A stretch of 64,000 nt of DNA from Hirsutella rhossiliensis (GCF_020360975.1 NW_025408668.1:5270001-5334000), one strand, 5' to 3'; numbered from the stretch's first letter, positions 24,501 through 34,118 are shown. The notes: generated by a model from the sequence alone, not told the origin. Numbers and translations are program-made.

Positions 24501-26890
24501 CTAATTTAAGATATCCTTCGTAAATAGCTCTCCGTTAGACCGTATCTTCTTTACCTTATAGCTAAAGTAGGATTTCATCCAGTTAACGAAGTCTTAGAGG
24601 GCAGACTAGTTATGCTTACTTAGGTAGGTCCGTAAGAAATAGGGGAAAACCATCCCTAAAAAAGCGTCTATAAAAAACATTACCCTAACGAAGCTTTCCT
24701 AATCCCTAGAGACGTCGGTCTAGTCGACCTAAATTTCCTTATACGGCTGGTCCGGCCGTATTAGGGTCCGTCTAGAAATTCGTCTCCTAGTCTTCCCTTA
24801 GCCGTAGTATTCGCATTCGACGGTCTTTAGGCCCCTTATTCGTACGCCTTATTATTGACCTAGCTTATATAAAGCTAGGGGGCCCGGGTGACTAAGTCGT
24901 GCGTGCCAAAGAATGCCGTCTCCTTAGGCTGCTAGAAGAGGGTCCTTTAAACCTACCCTCCTTCGAGTAGGGAAAGCTAACTTCTCGAGTGGTTCCTTCT
25001 TAAGGATAGGTCGGAATTCGAGAACAAATTAACCGAATTTCTCCTCGATGAGCCTAATAGTCTGATTCTTCTAGATTAGCCTCGTAGGCTTAGACGTCGT
25101 ATCCTAGAAGATTCCTTCCTCTCGAAGAAGGCGGAAGGAAATTAGGCTCGTTAAAAATCGAGGGCAAAAAGCTACCCTTTTTCGTCGAAGAATTTATATA
25201 GACCCGTTAGGTAATTTCATCGTAAAATTCACCCTTCTATATCCCTCTATCCGTACGGTTAATTCCCTAGTAATAAGGTATTCCCTCCGTGCCTTCTTAA
25301 AGGACCGGAATCGTAAGAGTATATTATAGATATCGAGGGAAGTACTAGAGTTAAGGATAGCTGATTTTCGTAGGGGATAATCGGAGGGCTCTAACGGTTG
25401 GTCTTGCTAATCCGTAGGGAAGATAAATGCCGGATTTGCTATACTAACGATTTTTCCTCGAATTTACGGCTCGAATAAAGGCAGCGGCGTTAGTTGCTAT
25501 TTCTTAGCAACCCGAATCTCGTCTATCTTCTTCTATAACGAGGGGTCCTCCTTAAGAGACTATTATATCGTTTCTTATAGCCTCTTTAAAGGGTTAAATC
25601 CTTTAGGTCGGTTTTCCTCAAAGACCTACTAGCATTATAATAATCGATGGCCTAGGGATTTATAGGCTAGGCAGCTGTTTCGTCGTCTAGTCTTCTATTT
25701 CTTCGAGGAATCCTCGTCCCGATCCGGAAGGTCTGCTTAAAAACCTCCCCTTTTTACCCCTTATTGCTGATTTTAACGAAGAGGTTCGTTTTCGACTAGT
25801 TCCCTGATTTTTCGACTAACGGACTAAAAGGTCTATTAGGGGACTAGTCGGGCCGGTCTAACTAACGGGACCGGGGCCGGGCCCGGAGTAAGAGGCGGAG
25901 CCGTGGCCGGGCCTAGGGCAGCCGTTAAAGACGGTGTTAATGCTCTCGAGGGAGGTAGAGCCGGAGGGGCAACAGCCGCAGCAGCAGCAGTAGCGGGAAC
26001 CGCAGCAATAGAGGCTGCAGCAGCTATAGGGGCAGCAGGTCGAGCCGTCTAGGTCGAGTGCTAGCTACGAAGGAATAAGACTGCTTGCTATTATACTCTA
26101 GTAGCTTCTTCGTCTAGTTCTTAGCTAGCCTCTCGAAAGATAGTCGAGTAACCGTTACTAATAGGCTTTATTAGTAGAGATATATCCTATAGCTACTAGC
26201 CGGAAAGAGCTTCTATAAGGAAGTATTAGTTAGCTTCCTCGAGGATTTCTTCCTACTTAGCTAGCTACGAAGAAGCTAGCAGGTTCCTAGCAGAAAAGGC
26301 TCCTAGGTAGGCCGTATAGGTCTTCCTAATACGGTTAGTTATATAACCTCTCGAGGGAGCTATCGAGGTCTCGAGCTTTAAAAGCCACTGCCTAGGAGTC
26401 TCTTCCTCTTAAAGAGTAATTAGCTTTGCGGCACTAACGGATTCCGTTATTGCCGTGCGTGCAGCAGTTAGCAGCTTCGTCTCGTAGAGGTATTCCTTTC
26501 GGTGACTCTCGTAGTCGCCTAAGGCAGCAGAAAAAGCTCTCTATTATACGGAGGTTAGCTCGGAGAAGAGGGAAGCTCCCTCTATAAAGTCCGTTACCCT
26601 AGGACGAAGAGGGGGCTCGAGAGGGTCCTGCTTATTAGAGAAGACTAAATTATAGATGGTCCTGTCTATATAAGCCCGTAGCTCCTTTACCTACTTATCC
26701 TAATCTTAGGGTTCTGTAAGAATCGTCCTACGGACCGTAGGGACGGTAGAGGAGTCGATTTTCGTTATCGTTGCGGAGAGAGGGGGCAGAAAAGTCGGTT
26801 AAAAATCGGCTTTTCTAGTAAGAGGGGTAAAAGGGAGCCACGAGGGATGCAAGAAGGGTGCCTTTTGCAGCAGCCGGAAGGTATAGGAAT
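21546..26890 (-). pseudogene. Copia gag-pol remnant (zinc knuckle, integrase, RT, RNase H)
   Basis: The minus-strand domain order is typical of Ty1/Copia: integrase before reverse transcriptase. A gag zinc knuckle at about 25,597-25,676 reads SCLAYKSLGHRLL followed by stops from Gln and Trp and then VFEENRPKGF; its second Cys has become Tyr. The GAG-pre-integrase motif LWHARLSHPGP is at about 24,888-24,925, and the integrase catalytic region follows (VDxTDV at about 24,710-24,733). Reverse transcriptase shows FFYVDDII at about 22,884-22,908, the Copia version of the catalytic box, with both Asp residues intact. RNase H shows SSTEAELLAL at about 22,226-22,255. Stops at Trp and Gln codons make it inactive. 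Confidence 0.88.
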
Positions 26891-26900
26891 ACTATTCCTC

Positions 26901-26913
26901 CCGGGCTCATAAC
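26901..26913 (-). other. Probable primer-binding site matching the initiator tRNA anticodon arm
   Basis: Directly inside the 5' LTR the minus strand reads GTTATGAGCCCGG. This is complementary to the anticodon region of eukaryotic initiator tRNA-Met (GGCUCAUAAC), the priming mode known for Drosophila copia, which uses a half tRNA. The match is from memory of the tRNA sequence. Confidence 0.55.
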
Positions 26914-27389
26914 TCTCGCGAAGAGAGATACGAGAAGTGCATGAAAATGCACGAAGGTGAAATTAGAAGTAAGAGGTCGGATAGGCAGGGCAGAGAGATA
27001 TAATTCTTGCGGGGGCAGCAATTGCGGCAGGGGAGTGATTGTTATATTGCCTTGATTGTCCTTCTTTCCTCTATCTAACGCCTCTCTTTATACCCGTCTA
27101 GCATCTCAATTAATAAAGAAGATCCTGCTTAAAGAAGCTACTAATGTCCTTTTAACTACCGAGCTTTTTGCCGGTTTTTCCCCTCCTTTCTAGCCGTTGC
27201 CGGCACATCCGTCTTATCTCTCGCTACCTCTATAGGAAGCTATCGCCACTTCTGCTTCCCCTTATGCCCCTACCCTCCTTTCTGCACCTCTTTTTAGCTC
27301 CTTCTTTAAAACCTGTTTTTTAGCTTCCTAGGTCCCTCGTGCTAAGGGATATCTCCGAGAACTGCGAAATCAGGCCACGCTTCGCGATA
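26914..27389 (-). repeat. 5' LTR of the full-length Copia element
   Basis: It is 476 bp, equal in length to the 3' LTR, and is flanked outside by ATAAT at 27,390-27,394. On the minus strand it begins TATCGCG, the RIP form of TGTCGCG. Confidence 0.92.
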
Positions 27390-27394
27390 ATAAT

Positions 27395-27930
27395 TCCCTA
27401 CTAATACCCTACTAATACCTTAGTACTATATACCCGAGTGCTTTATTAGCCTATACCTCTTAGTAGCGCTCTTATATAGGCTATAAAGGCGCCGTTAATA
27501 TAAGTAGAATTAAGAGATCTACCTTTAATAGTACTAATCTTTAGGTTCTAGGCTAAAAAGCCTAAAATCTATTTCTTCTTAAGTAGATAGGTATTACCGC
27601 TAGCCTTAACGATATAGCTAGTAAATTCCTTAACTTAATAATACGTTAAAGGTAGCCTAAGGGCGGCCTAGGTAAGAACCTAGTTAATAAGGTATTTTTC
27701 CTACTCTTAGCTAAGCCTTTAATATACCTCTTTTACCTCCTTAATAAGTAGAGCCCCTTTAAGATATATATAGAGGGTCCCTCTTAAAATACCTTACTTT
27801 TAACTAATATAAAGCTAAGGTATCCTGTTTTTAATAGCTTTAAGTACTTCTTAGAGCTAGTTTTTTATATACTTAGAAAGCTAAGGTATTGCTAATATAA
27901 ATAGTATTTATTTTATAATTATAGGGCAAG
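27395..27930 (-). pseudogene. Remnant of a pogo/Fot-type transposase N-terminal half (Tc5-type HTH), RIP-inactivated
   Basis: On the minus strand, reading through stops at former Gln and Trp codons, the segment gives EKYLINxVLTxAALRLPLT, VKEFTSYIVKASGNTYLLKK and ILGFLAxNLKISTIKGRSLN. This is the layout of the Tc5/CENP-B-type helix-turn-helix that precedes the DDE domain in fungal pogo-family transposases. The Copia element then interrupts it, and what follows at 19,826-21,064 has no recognisable DDE residues. It could also be a domesticated or deleted derivative; the assignment rests on the HTH pattern only. Confidence 0.6.
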
Positions 27931-28519
27931 AGATATACGAGAAAACGCGGTTGCAATATAATATATTTAACGACGCGATAGTGTTATAGAGAGTGCCGGT
28001 GTTAGGGTGTGCCGGACTTTAGGTGGGCTGACTTAGCGGAGTGCTTGTGTGACCTACCTAGCTGCGACCTGTTTTCTGGCCCGTAGGTACGTACCTAGTT
28101 CCATCGCCTGTGAACCTTCGGCATTAGTTATTTCCTCACAGCAAGTACTAGGTGATAACGCCATTTTCCTCCCCGTCCTTTGGGAGACTACTGGCTGTAT
28201 GGCGTTTCGTCCACTAAACTCAGCAGAAACTCTGAAAGTCGAATGGCAAGTCTTATTAAGCGAATGAAGCACAGCTATGGGAGAAGAAAAACGCCATCAA
28301 AGTGATACTCGTACGCCGCCCCATGAATTAGCCAGCAGTCCGTCTCTTCCTCCACAGCATAGCCCGCAGCCCAATCGCGCCCATCATGAACAGAAACAGA
28401 GCCAATATGAGGAGGACCCCGTGGCCATCTCTGGTCCACCACCACACACTGCATGCCCACATAGAGAGCATGCTTCCCAGGCCAAGCACCCCCAGCACGG
28501 CATACGCCGCCGAATCCTC
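27931..28519. other. Transition from RIP-mutated to normal sequence; no supported gene
   Basis: Base composition changes sharply between about 27,950 and 28,030. The small plus and minus frames at 28,049-28,272 mirror each other, lack a good ATG and resemble nothing known to me. The part at 28,328-28,519 is the readable extension of the membrane-protein gene beyond its stop (see 28,520-29,333). Confidence 0.6.
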
Positions 28520-29333
28520 CTAGGTCCGGACGGCGCGCCAAACCTCTGGGGTCTCCTTCCACTCGTTCGCCGCGTCGATGATTGCCGGGGCGCTCACAAG
28601 GACCACCGACAGACAGCCGAGGCTGCTGACATGAATCATGGTGTGCCCCGTGGTCCACCGGCCTTCTCGGCCTTCGCGCTGCTCCGGGGTTGGTTGGAAC
28701 GCTAGCGCGCAGAAATTGGCGGCCGCCATGGCCAGCGCGGAGGCCACAAAGGGCACGGCGGTCTGTCGCAACAGAGTGGTTCGCTGCGGCGGCGGCTGCG
28801 ACTGGTGGGGCAAATCGGTGCGTGGCGCTGGCTCGGCGTGAGCTTGATACCCATGTCAGTAACAGGAACCCAAAGAACGGAGTTTGGAATATAGGCGTAC
28901 AAGTGTAATGGGTCGGTGCCACAATGGGCGCCGCACCAACTGCGGAGGGGGAAGGGGCGGGGCGGGTATCGGAGCTGGGGCCGGGGCGGGAGCTGGGGCG
29001 GAGGCTGGAGCTGGGGCGGGAGCTGGGGCCGGGGCTGGAGCTGGAGCTGGGGCGGGAGCTGGGGCCGGGGTTGGGAGCGGTGGCCGGGGCCAGAGAACGA
29101 GCCGCAGAACGAGCCGGGATCGGGGGCGGCGTCAGGGCAGCGGCGGCAGCGGTGGTGGTGGTAAGGGCGGGGGCGGGGACACCAGAGGAGCCTTGAGCGG
29201 CGGCGGCGGCAGCGGTGATGGTGGTGGTGGTGGTGGCGTGCCGGGCAGGAGAAGCAGGGCCGCCATGGCGGCTGGAGCGGCGGCGGGAGGCGCTGGTGGA
29301 CGAGGCAAAGTTCCCGCGGCGTTGGCGCTGCAT
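28520..29333 (-). CDS. Small multi-pass membrane protein with Pro/Ser-rich N-terminus; probable nonsense mutation
   Basis: Predicted exons are 29,333-28,901 and 28,827-28,520, joined by a 73-bp intron (GTACGC ... CCAG, with a CTGAC branch-like motif), giving 246 residues. The first 140 or so residues are low complexity (Ala, Thr, Pro, Ser), encoded by GC-rich repeats. The second exon has two hydrophobic segments, around AVPFVASALAMAAANFCALA and MIHVSSLGCLSVVLVSAPA. The frame then meets TAG at 28,522-28,520, yet stays open for another 63 codons to TAA at 28,330-28,328 and encodes two more clear membrane segments (VLGVLGLGSMLSMWACSVWW and VLLILALFLFMMGAIGL). A four-segment protein cut by a CAG-to-TAG change is therefore likely. 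The family is not recognised. Both the intron and the start codon are predictions. Confidence 0.45.
28945..29110. repeat. G-rich minisatellite of (GGAGCTGGGGC)-like units
   Basis: The plus strand is a run of GGGGCGGGAGCTGGGGC-type units with many GGGG blocks. It encodes the Pro/Ser-rich N-terminus on the minus strand and could form G-quadruplexes on the plus strand. Confidence 0.7.
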
Positions 29334-29375
29334 TGTGTGTGTGTGTGCGCGTGTGTGAGAGTGTGTGCGTGTGTG

Positions 29376-29409
<34 letters not shown>

Positions 29410-29412
29410 GTA
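29334..29412. repeat. (GT)n microsatellite just upstream of the membrane-protein ATG
   Basis: About 79 bp of GTGT interrupted by CGCG and GA steps lie in the predicted 5' UTR of the minus-strand gene. They give rise to spurious His-Thr-rich frames on the minus strand. Confidence 0.9.
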
Positions 29413-29632
29413 AGTGGGCGGGCGACAAGCGTTGAGAGAAGAGAAGAGATTTCTTGCCGGCCTGAAGAGGAGAGGAAAAAAGGGACAGGCTGTGAAGCAA
29501 ACGAGGGCGAGGTTGTCATTTTTATTGTCGACCTCTGGGCTCCTTCCTGGCTTCTCCTGGGTCTTGTGAATGGCAAGACCGCGTAACTGCAGAGGGTAAT
29601 GATGACACGACGACCCATGATGCCCTCGTTGA

Positions 29633-29740
29633 GGCGACCTGTGCTCCACTTTACTGAGATGAAACGTAGCGACCAGTCATATTAAGGCGATCGATGCTCC
29701 GCTTTACTGAGTTTAAAGATAGCGACCAAGTCGGCGACCG
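29633..29740. repeat. Imperfect tandem duplication, 53-bp unit
   Basis: GGCGACCTGTGCTCCACTTT at 29,633 is followed 53 bp later by GGCGATCGATGCTCCGCTTT at 29,686. Both units continue with TTTACTGAG and end in TAGCGACCA. The second unit supplies the first codons of the LINE frame. Confidence 0.7.
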
Positions 29741-30345
29741 AGCAGAGGTGGAAGGCGCCCTCGAGGGGCTTCGAGCGGCACTCACGTGGTCCCCCAGAAC
29801 CCCGGACCAGCAGTGGCCGATAGTCGTCTGCCTTGATAACACTGCGGCTATAAGAGCCATACGAGGCAGCCCATCGATCTCGTCGCAAGCGGCTGCGGAG
29901 AAGTTCGCTGAGGCCGCGGCTCGACACGGAGATGTCAGCACGCGTTGGTGCCCCGGCCATACGGGGATCGCCGGCAACGAGCGGGCCGACCAGCTAGCAA
30001 AGGAGGGCTGCCGGGCCGAGGGTCCGGACAGATCGCCGACCTACGCGAACATCAAGAGACAGGCCAAGGCTGCGGCCAGGCGCGACTTCCAGGACTGGTG
30101 GGCCGCGGGGCCCCGAGCAGCTACAAGAGCCTAGAGCTCAAGGCCTCGCTCGGGTGCCCCCCGGAGCTGCACACCAAACGAGAGCACCTCCATCACCTGC
30201 TCGCTGCGAGGAGCGGGCACGGGGACTTCGCCGACTACCACGAGAGGTTTAACCACGAAGAGGCCCGGATCGAATGCTCTGCGGGAGGAGAAAATCACCG
30301 ACACACCCCTCTACTGCCGGAAGGTAGGTACTGACACCGCCTAAG
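29694..30345 (+). pseudogene. LINE (Tad-like) ORF2 3' fragment: RNase H domain and C-terminal Cys motif
   Basis: The frame from 29,694 to 30,134 contains a non-LTR retrotransposon RNase H: VVCLDNTAAIRAIRG, then STRWCPGHTGIAGNERADQL, with the conserved DN and the HTGIxGNE box. After a shift equivalent to one lost base near 30,095 the frame continues GCPPELHTKREHLHHLLAAR and GHGDFADYHERFNHEEARIE. After another shift it reads LYCRKVGTDTA and stops at about 30,345. This is the typical C-terminus of Tad/LINE-type ORF2 proteins. Endonuclease and reverse transcriptase are absent, so this is a 5'-truncated relic. Confidence 0.8.
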
Positions 30346-31027
30346 GCCAGCCCCCACGGCGGGCAAGGCTAACAACCAGGCACTGGGAGGGGTTTTTGGC
30401 CGTTTCCGCGGGTTAGTAACGGGGGTAGATTTTTTTGATGGGGTCTGCCACCGCCACTAGCTCGAGGCAACCCTCCAACCTAATATGTACAACTCTCTTT
30501 TCTATGTTTTCTGCCCGTAGGCTCCCTGTGGGCCTACGGCCCAGCTGACTGCGTGGGCTTTCTCAGTCACCCGGCTCTGACCGAAGACTGACTAATATTA
30601 CGGCTTCGCCGCCGTGCCCGGAACCCGCTGACGGGGGAAGGGACCTGAGAATCCGAGCGGCCACAGAGTCCAAGAATTGCTAGATAGGAGTAGAAGTAAG
30701 GAACGCGCGACGGGTCTCCGACGAGCATCCCCATCTTGTACTATACCTAGCCTAGCACGTCTTTTGCCCTTATAGGGATGTCCCAGACGGTAATCAATAC
30801 TACTACTACTACTACTACAAGTCGGCGACCGACGCTCCACTTGTGGGTGTTATTTGACCAATTAAAAACTAAAGATCATAGCACGAACCAGTCTCATTGA
30901 GAGTGGGGATAGGTGGGTCATGGGTCGCCTCAACCACTAGACCATGGGTCGCCATGAATACCTACCCACGTAGCTGCCGGCTACTACTTCTTTAACGAGC
31001 TCCTTCAGCGGGTCCGCTAGTGTGTGA
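30346..31027 (+). other. LINE 3' untranslated region ending in a (TAC)n tail, then unassigned sequence
   Basis: No coding frame is supported. A (TAC)n run at about 30,806-30,825 fits the simple-repeat tail of a LINE insertion. From there to 31,027 I see only a pair of short direct repeats (CATGGGTCGCC at about 30,918 and 30,943). Confidence 0.5.
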
Positions 31028-31510
31028 TTGGCCGTATGGTCCCAGCTCGAACGGCAACTGCAGCGGATGTTAGCCGGACGTAGGCCGATTCAACGTCAAG
31101 CCTTCAGTCGGTCAGTGCACAAGATGCGATGGCTCGGGACAGCGTCTGTCGACAAGGAATACCGCTCTCTGGTGGTACACCTGGATAAGAAAGAGGAGGT
31201 GGACAGGTTGCTTGCAAAACGAACGGTTGAGATGGCGAATGGCGAGTGTGCATACACGCGACCATTCGTTCAGGGACTTCAACCAGCGAGATGCTACCGT
31301 TGCCACCTCTACGGACACTTGCATTATCGCTGCAAGGCCCCAGCTCCGATCTGTGGACAGTGCGCCCAACCGGGCCATTCTGCGTCGACTTGCACCTCGA
31401 ACGTTTTTAAGTGTGCAGCGTGCGGTGGAAAAGGAGCACACAAGGCTACAGATCCTGGGTGCCCGGTATATCGCCGGGAACTCGCCAAGTTACGACCGTC
31501 GCCCTACTAA
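31028..31510 (+). pseudogene. LINE ORF1 (gag-like) fragment with CCHC zinc knuckles
   Basis: The open frame has no ATG at its left end. It carries three consecutive Cys motifs: CYRCHLYGHLHYRC, CGQCAQPGHSASTC and CAACGGKGAHKATDPGC. Serial zinc knuckles after a basic region are typical of ORF1 nucleic-acid-binding proteins of fungal Tad-type LINEs. The N-terminal part is missing, and ORF2 is absent downstream. Sequence to about 31,862 ends in ATAAACATCATCATCATC, a LINE-like 3' tail, so this looks like an internally deleted copy. Confidence 0.7.
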
Positions 31511-31862
31511 CATACATCCTCTGTCTTAACCTTTTCTTTTCAGCACAAACCCTCTACCTATACCTGTGGTTGCCCCACAGCTGGTAGGTTAGCTACACCG
31601 GACGGCTAAAGGCAGGTGGACTCTTCGTCAAATGCGGCGGAGGAGAGTGGTCTGTACCTCATCAGACAGGCTCCAGAATTGGAAAGGACAGGTCAAATGA
31701 GCAAGAGACGGATTGAAGGATGTAAGAGAAATTTAGGCATTCGATCGGGACGAATTCCTTGGGCTCGGAACCGAGTATTGGACAACTCTAGAATAGGCTT
31801 AGCGAGTCTGACGCAGTGCCTCTGACTATCGTCAATGGCGAAATAAACATCATCATCATCAG
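31511..31862 (+). other. 3' part of the deleted LINE copy, ending in an (ATC)n tail
   Basis: No frame of interest is present. The (ATC)4 run at 31,849-31,862 follows AATAAA-like sequence and probably marks the 3' end of the insertion. Confidence 0.5.
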
Positions 31863-32807
31863 CGCCGCAGGCAGGAGGCGCTCGCCGCAGGCGAATGAGC
31901 CCCCCCACTGGGGAGGGGGGAATTTTCAATCTCCCTCTTGGACAATGAATGAAGCTACCGTGATGATGCTGATCTTTTCGTAATGGCTTGTGATGTGGCC
32001 CCCTAAAAGAGATGTAAGCCGCGGCAGCACACACATCTCGCAAACAGTCAAGCGGCCGGCAGCCCGCACACAAGGCAGCCCAGCTTCTGTCATGTAAATA
32101 CGGTGGCATGAGGAAGCAACAGGCACATAGCTAGGCGCGCCGGAGGAAGTGAAGCTGTCGTCGGCATTGGCGTTTATCCGCTCCGTGCGGCTTGCCCAGG
32201 CTACAGCAGCTTCGCTTAATTACTCCCTTTGCCAACAGCAGCACGGGTATTTTTGCCCCGTGGAAACACGACAAGCAAGCCAGGATTGAAACCAAGCTGC
32301 AGGCACCCATCTGTCATCTCTTGTCTCCATTGGAGCTCTGGTACTCGCTGTGATGCCATAGACTTAGAGGAGGTCGTCTAGATGTATCATGTGATGCTCC
32401 TCTATCTGCTGTGCCCGTGTCTCTCCCGTGATACATATCACTGCCCGTGTCTCTCCCGTGCTTCCTACGATGCTTCTGCTGCTGGGCCTGCCATTAGATT
32501 AGAACAGTGCTGCTGACATCACTATCAAGTCTACAGCCGCAGCCCGGGCCACAGTCACAGCAGCAGCCACAGCAGCAGCTGTAGCAGAGAGGCCCACCGC
32601 GCCCAGTCGCCGTCGCCAACTTGCTGCTTCAGCTTTTCCGCCATCGCCGGCCAGGGCACATGAGCCACATAGCCTGTGGCAAGAGGCCAAGTAGCGGCAA
32701 AGTTAAGGATGCGTAATGAAAGTATAAGTCGTGACGCCTCGCCTTTAAATATTTTCGTTTCTTCTTCCTCCACCACCTCCACTCCAGAGCGGAATCATAC
32801 CATCGCC
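31863..32807. other. Intergenic region upstream of the F-box gene
   Basis: I see no supported gene. Features are a short perfect hairpin-like C/G run at about 31,903-31,920, a 20-bp direct repeat TGCCCGTGTCTCTCCCGTG at about 32,411 and 32,442, and a CAG-rich stretch at about 32,560-32,590. The last 100 bp should contain the promoter and leader of the F-box gene. Confidence 0.5.
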
Positions 32808-34115
32808 ATGGCATCGTTTCTGGCCTCCCTCTTTAAGCGTCATCAAGGCTACTCCCGGCTCCCAGCAGGCTCTCCAGAACCCAAGCACCGCCTCCCCGGC
32901 CATTCTATCGATAAACCCTGCCGTCCTGCCCCCTCAGCGGGCCAGCGCAGCTTCCAGCATGAAGGCGGCCTTTCTGCGCTCGAGAGACTCGCGACAGAAC
33001 TCATCCTCGAGATTGCCGCACACATGTCTCCAACAGACCGAGCTTCATTGGCCCTCGTCAGCCGAACTGGGCTTCGCAAGCTGGGGCGAGGGTCTTTGCA
33101 GCTGCAGGGTACTTCACGCTCCCACTTACTTACTCGCTTGGAGAGAGATGGTGTGCGCCCAGCCGACGTTCTCTGCCCCGAATGCCAAGTCTTCCATCCG
33201 CCTAACCTATCCCTTCCACTCTTGTGGTATTTTGATCCTGGGTTGCCCATCCGACCTTGCGCTCAGCTTACCAGCGGAAACTTGAGGGTACTACTCGAAA
33301 CGTGCCAAATGGCATCCCCTTTTCTTCCCTTCCAGCTTCACTTCAACATGATAGCCGGGGCAATGAGATGTCATCGACATGGATGGTCGACATACTCCGA
33401 AGAGGCTCTATCATCGAGCTCCCGATACGAATACTTCGATGAATCCCGATATCCGAAGATTGTTTCCACCACTCAATGTCAAATCCTCAACGGGCGCCTT
33501 GTTGCAAAGACTGAGAAACTCATATTCCCATGCAAGGGCTCAGCGGGTCTCCGAGATGCCGCCTCCAAAGTCGTGCAACTCCTCGAATGGGAATGGGCGC
33601 TGCGATATTGCTGCAGCCACATGCGCTGGAGCGAGGCCTATAGCCACGCTCTCTCACGCGGTGACCGCATCTGGAGCATTCGCCCCATAAGCGAAGCTTG
33701 GTCTTTTCTGCATAACGACCTATTCCAAGTCCACAATTGCGAATTCTGCTACACAGACTTTGCCTTGAGCGCCTACGATCTCCCTGATGACAGGGGGCGA
33801 ATCATCACCCTGACCACGTGGAAGGACCTCGGCAATGGATGTTCCATTAACGATCCCAGATGGACGTCGCATCTTTATAGAAGATTTGGCACCATTTGGG
33901 AAGTAGTGAGGTCGTATGAGCGTGGACAGGTAGCCAAAGCCTTTGAAGTGGCTTCAACGGGAAGACCTGCGCAGCCTTATCATCCCAAGGTTGATACTGC
34001 TACCATAAAGTACTTTACTAGAGACGATTCAGGGTCAACGATCACCCGGGAGCCAATAGAGGCGCGGACCCCCGCGCCTTTAAAGTCGGCGCGGACGTCC
34101 GCGCCTGTTATGTAA
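32808..34115 (+). CDS. F-box protein whose C-terminus is replaced by MULE-encoded residues
   Basis: The 435-residue single-exon frame starts at an ATG in a strong context (CGCCATGG). Residues 57-93 form an F-box (LERLATELILEIAAHM followed by LALVSRTGLRKLG), which in fungi recruits targets to SCF ubiquitin ligases through Skp1. Later Cys pairs (LCPECQVFH near residue 124 and NCEFC) resemble those in other fungal F-box proteins of this style. The host reading frame ends at residue T of STIT; a MULE inserted at 34,048 adds 22 or so residues (REPIEARTPAPLKSARTSAP, then VM) read from its terminal inverted repeat and ends at its TAA (34,113-34,115). Without the insertion the frame would end QLVY-stop, the remainder being at 37,296-37,310. 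The target is unknown. An ATG further upstream in frame is possible but lacks support. Confidence 0.75.
   Translation: MASFLASLFKRHQGYSRLPAGSPEPKHRLPGHSIDKPCRPAPSAGQRSFQHEGGLSALERLATELILEIAAHMSPTDRASLALVSRTGLRKLGRGSLQLQGTSRSHLLTRLERDGVRPADVLCPECQVFHPPNLSLPLLWYFDPGLPIRPCAQLTSGNLRVLLETCQMASPFLPFQLHFNMIAGAMRCHRHGWSTYSEEALSSSSRYEYFDESRYPKIVSTTQCQILNGRLVAKTEKLIFPCKGSAGLRDAASKVVQLLEWEWALRYCCSHMRWSEAYSHALSRGDRIWSIRPISEAWSFLHNDLFQVHNCEFCYTDFALSAYDLPDDRGRIITLTTWKDLGNGCSINDPRWTSHLYRRFGTIWEVVRSYERGQVAKAFEVASTGRPAQPYHPKVDTATIKYFTRDDSGSTITREPIEARTPAPLKSARTSAPVM
34039..34047. repeat. Target-site duplication CGATCACCC of MULE copy 1 (left)
   Basis: The same nine bases are at 37,288-37,296. Nine-base duplications are typical of Mutator-like elements. 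Confidence 0.95.
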
Positions 34116-34118
34116 GCC
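34048..34118 (+). repeat. Left TIR of MULE copy 1
   Basis: It is the exact reverse complement of 37,217-37,287 over 71 bp, and contains the stop codon now used by the F-box gene. Confidence 0.95.

Larger units (their letters stand above)
21070..27389 (-). mobile_element. Full-length Ty1/Copia retrotransposon, TSD ATAAT, moderately RIP-mutated
   Basis: Two 476-bp LTRs (5' LTR 26,914-27,389 and 3' LTR 21,070-21,545 for the minus strand) enclose a gag-pol region. ATAAT flanks both ends (21,065-21,069 and 27,390-27,394). The LTR ends form the inverted repeat TGTCGCG ... CGCGAGA. The interior keeps many readable domains and has fewer RIP stops than the Gypsy copies, which suggests a later arrival or fewer RIP cycles. 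By eye the two LTRs differ at about 19 positions, all transitions. Confidence 0.95.

Noticed and set aside
28275..29649. Long minus-strand frames of 447 and 315 codons and several plus-strand Gly- or Val-rich frames
   Set aside because: Low-complexity GC repeats and the (GT)n tract keep several frames open at once. Only the first part of the 447-codon frame is kept, as exon 1 of the membrane-protein model.
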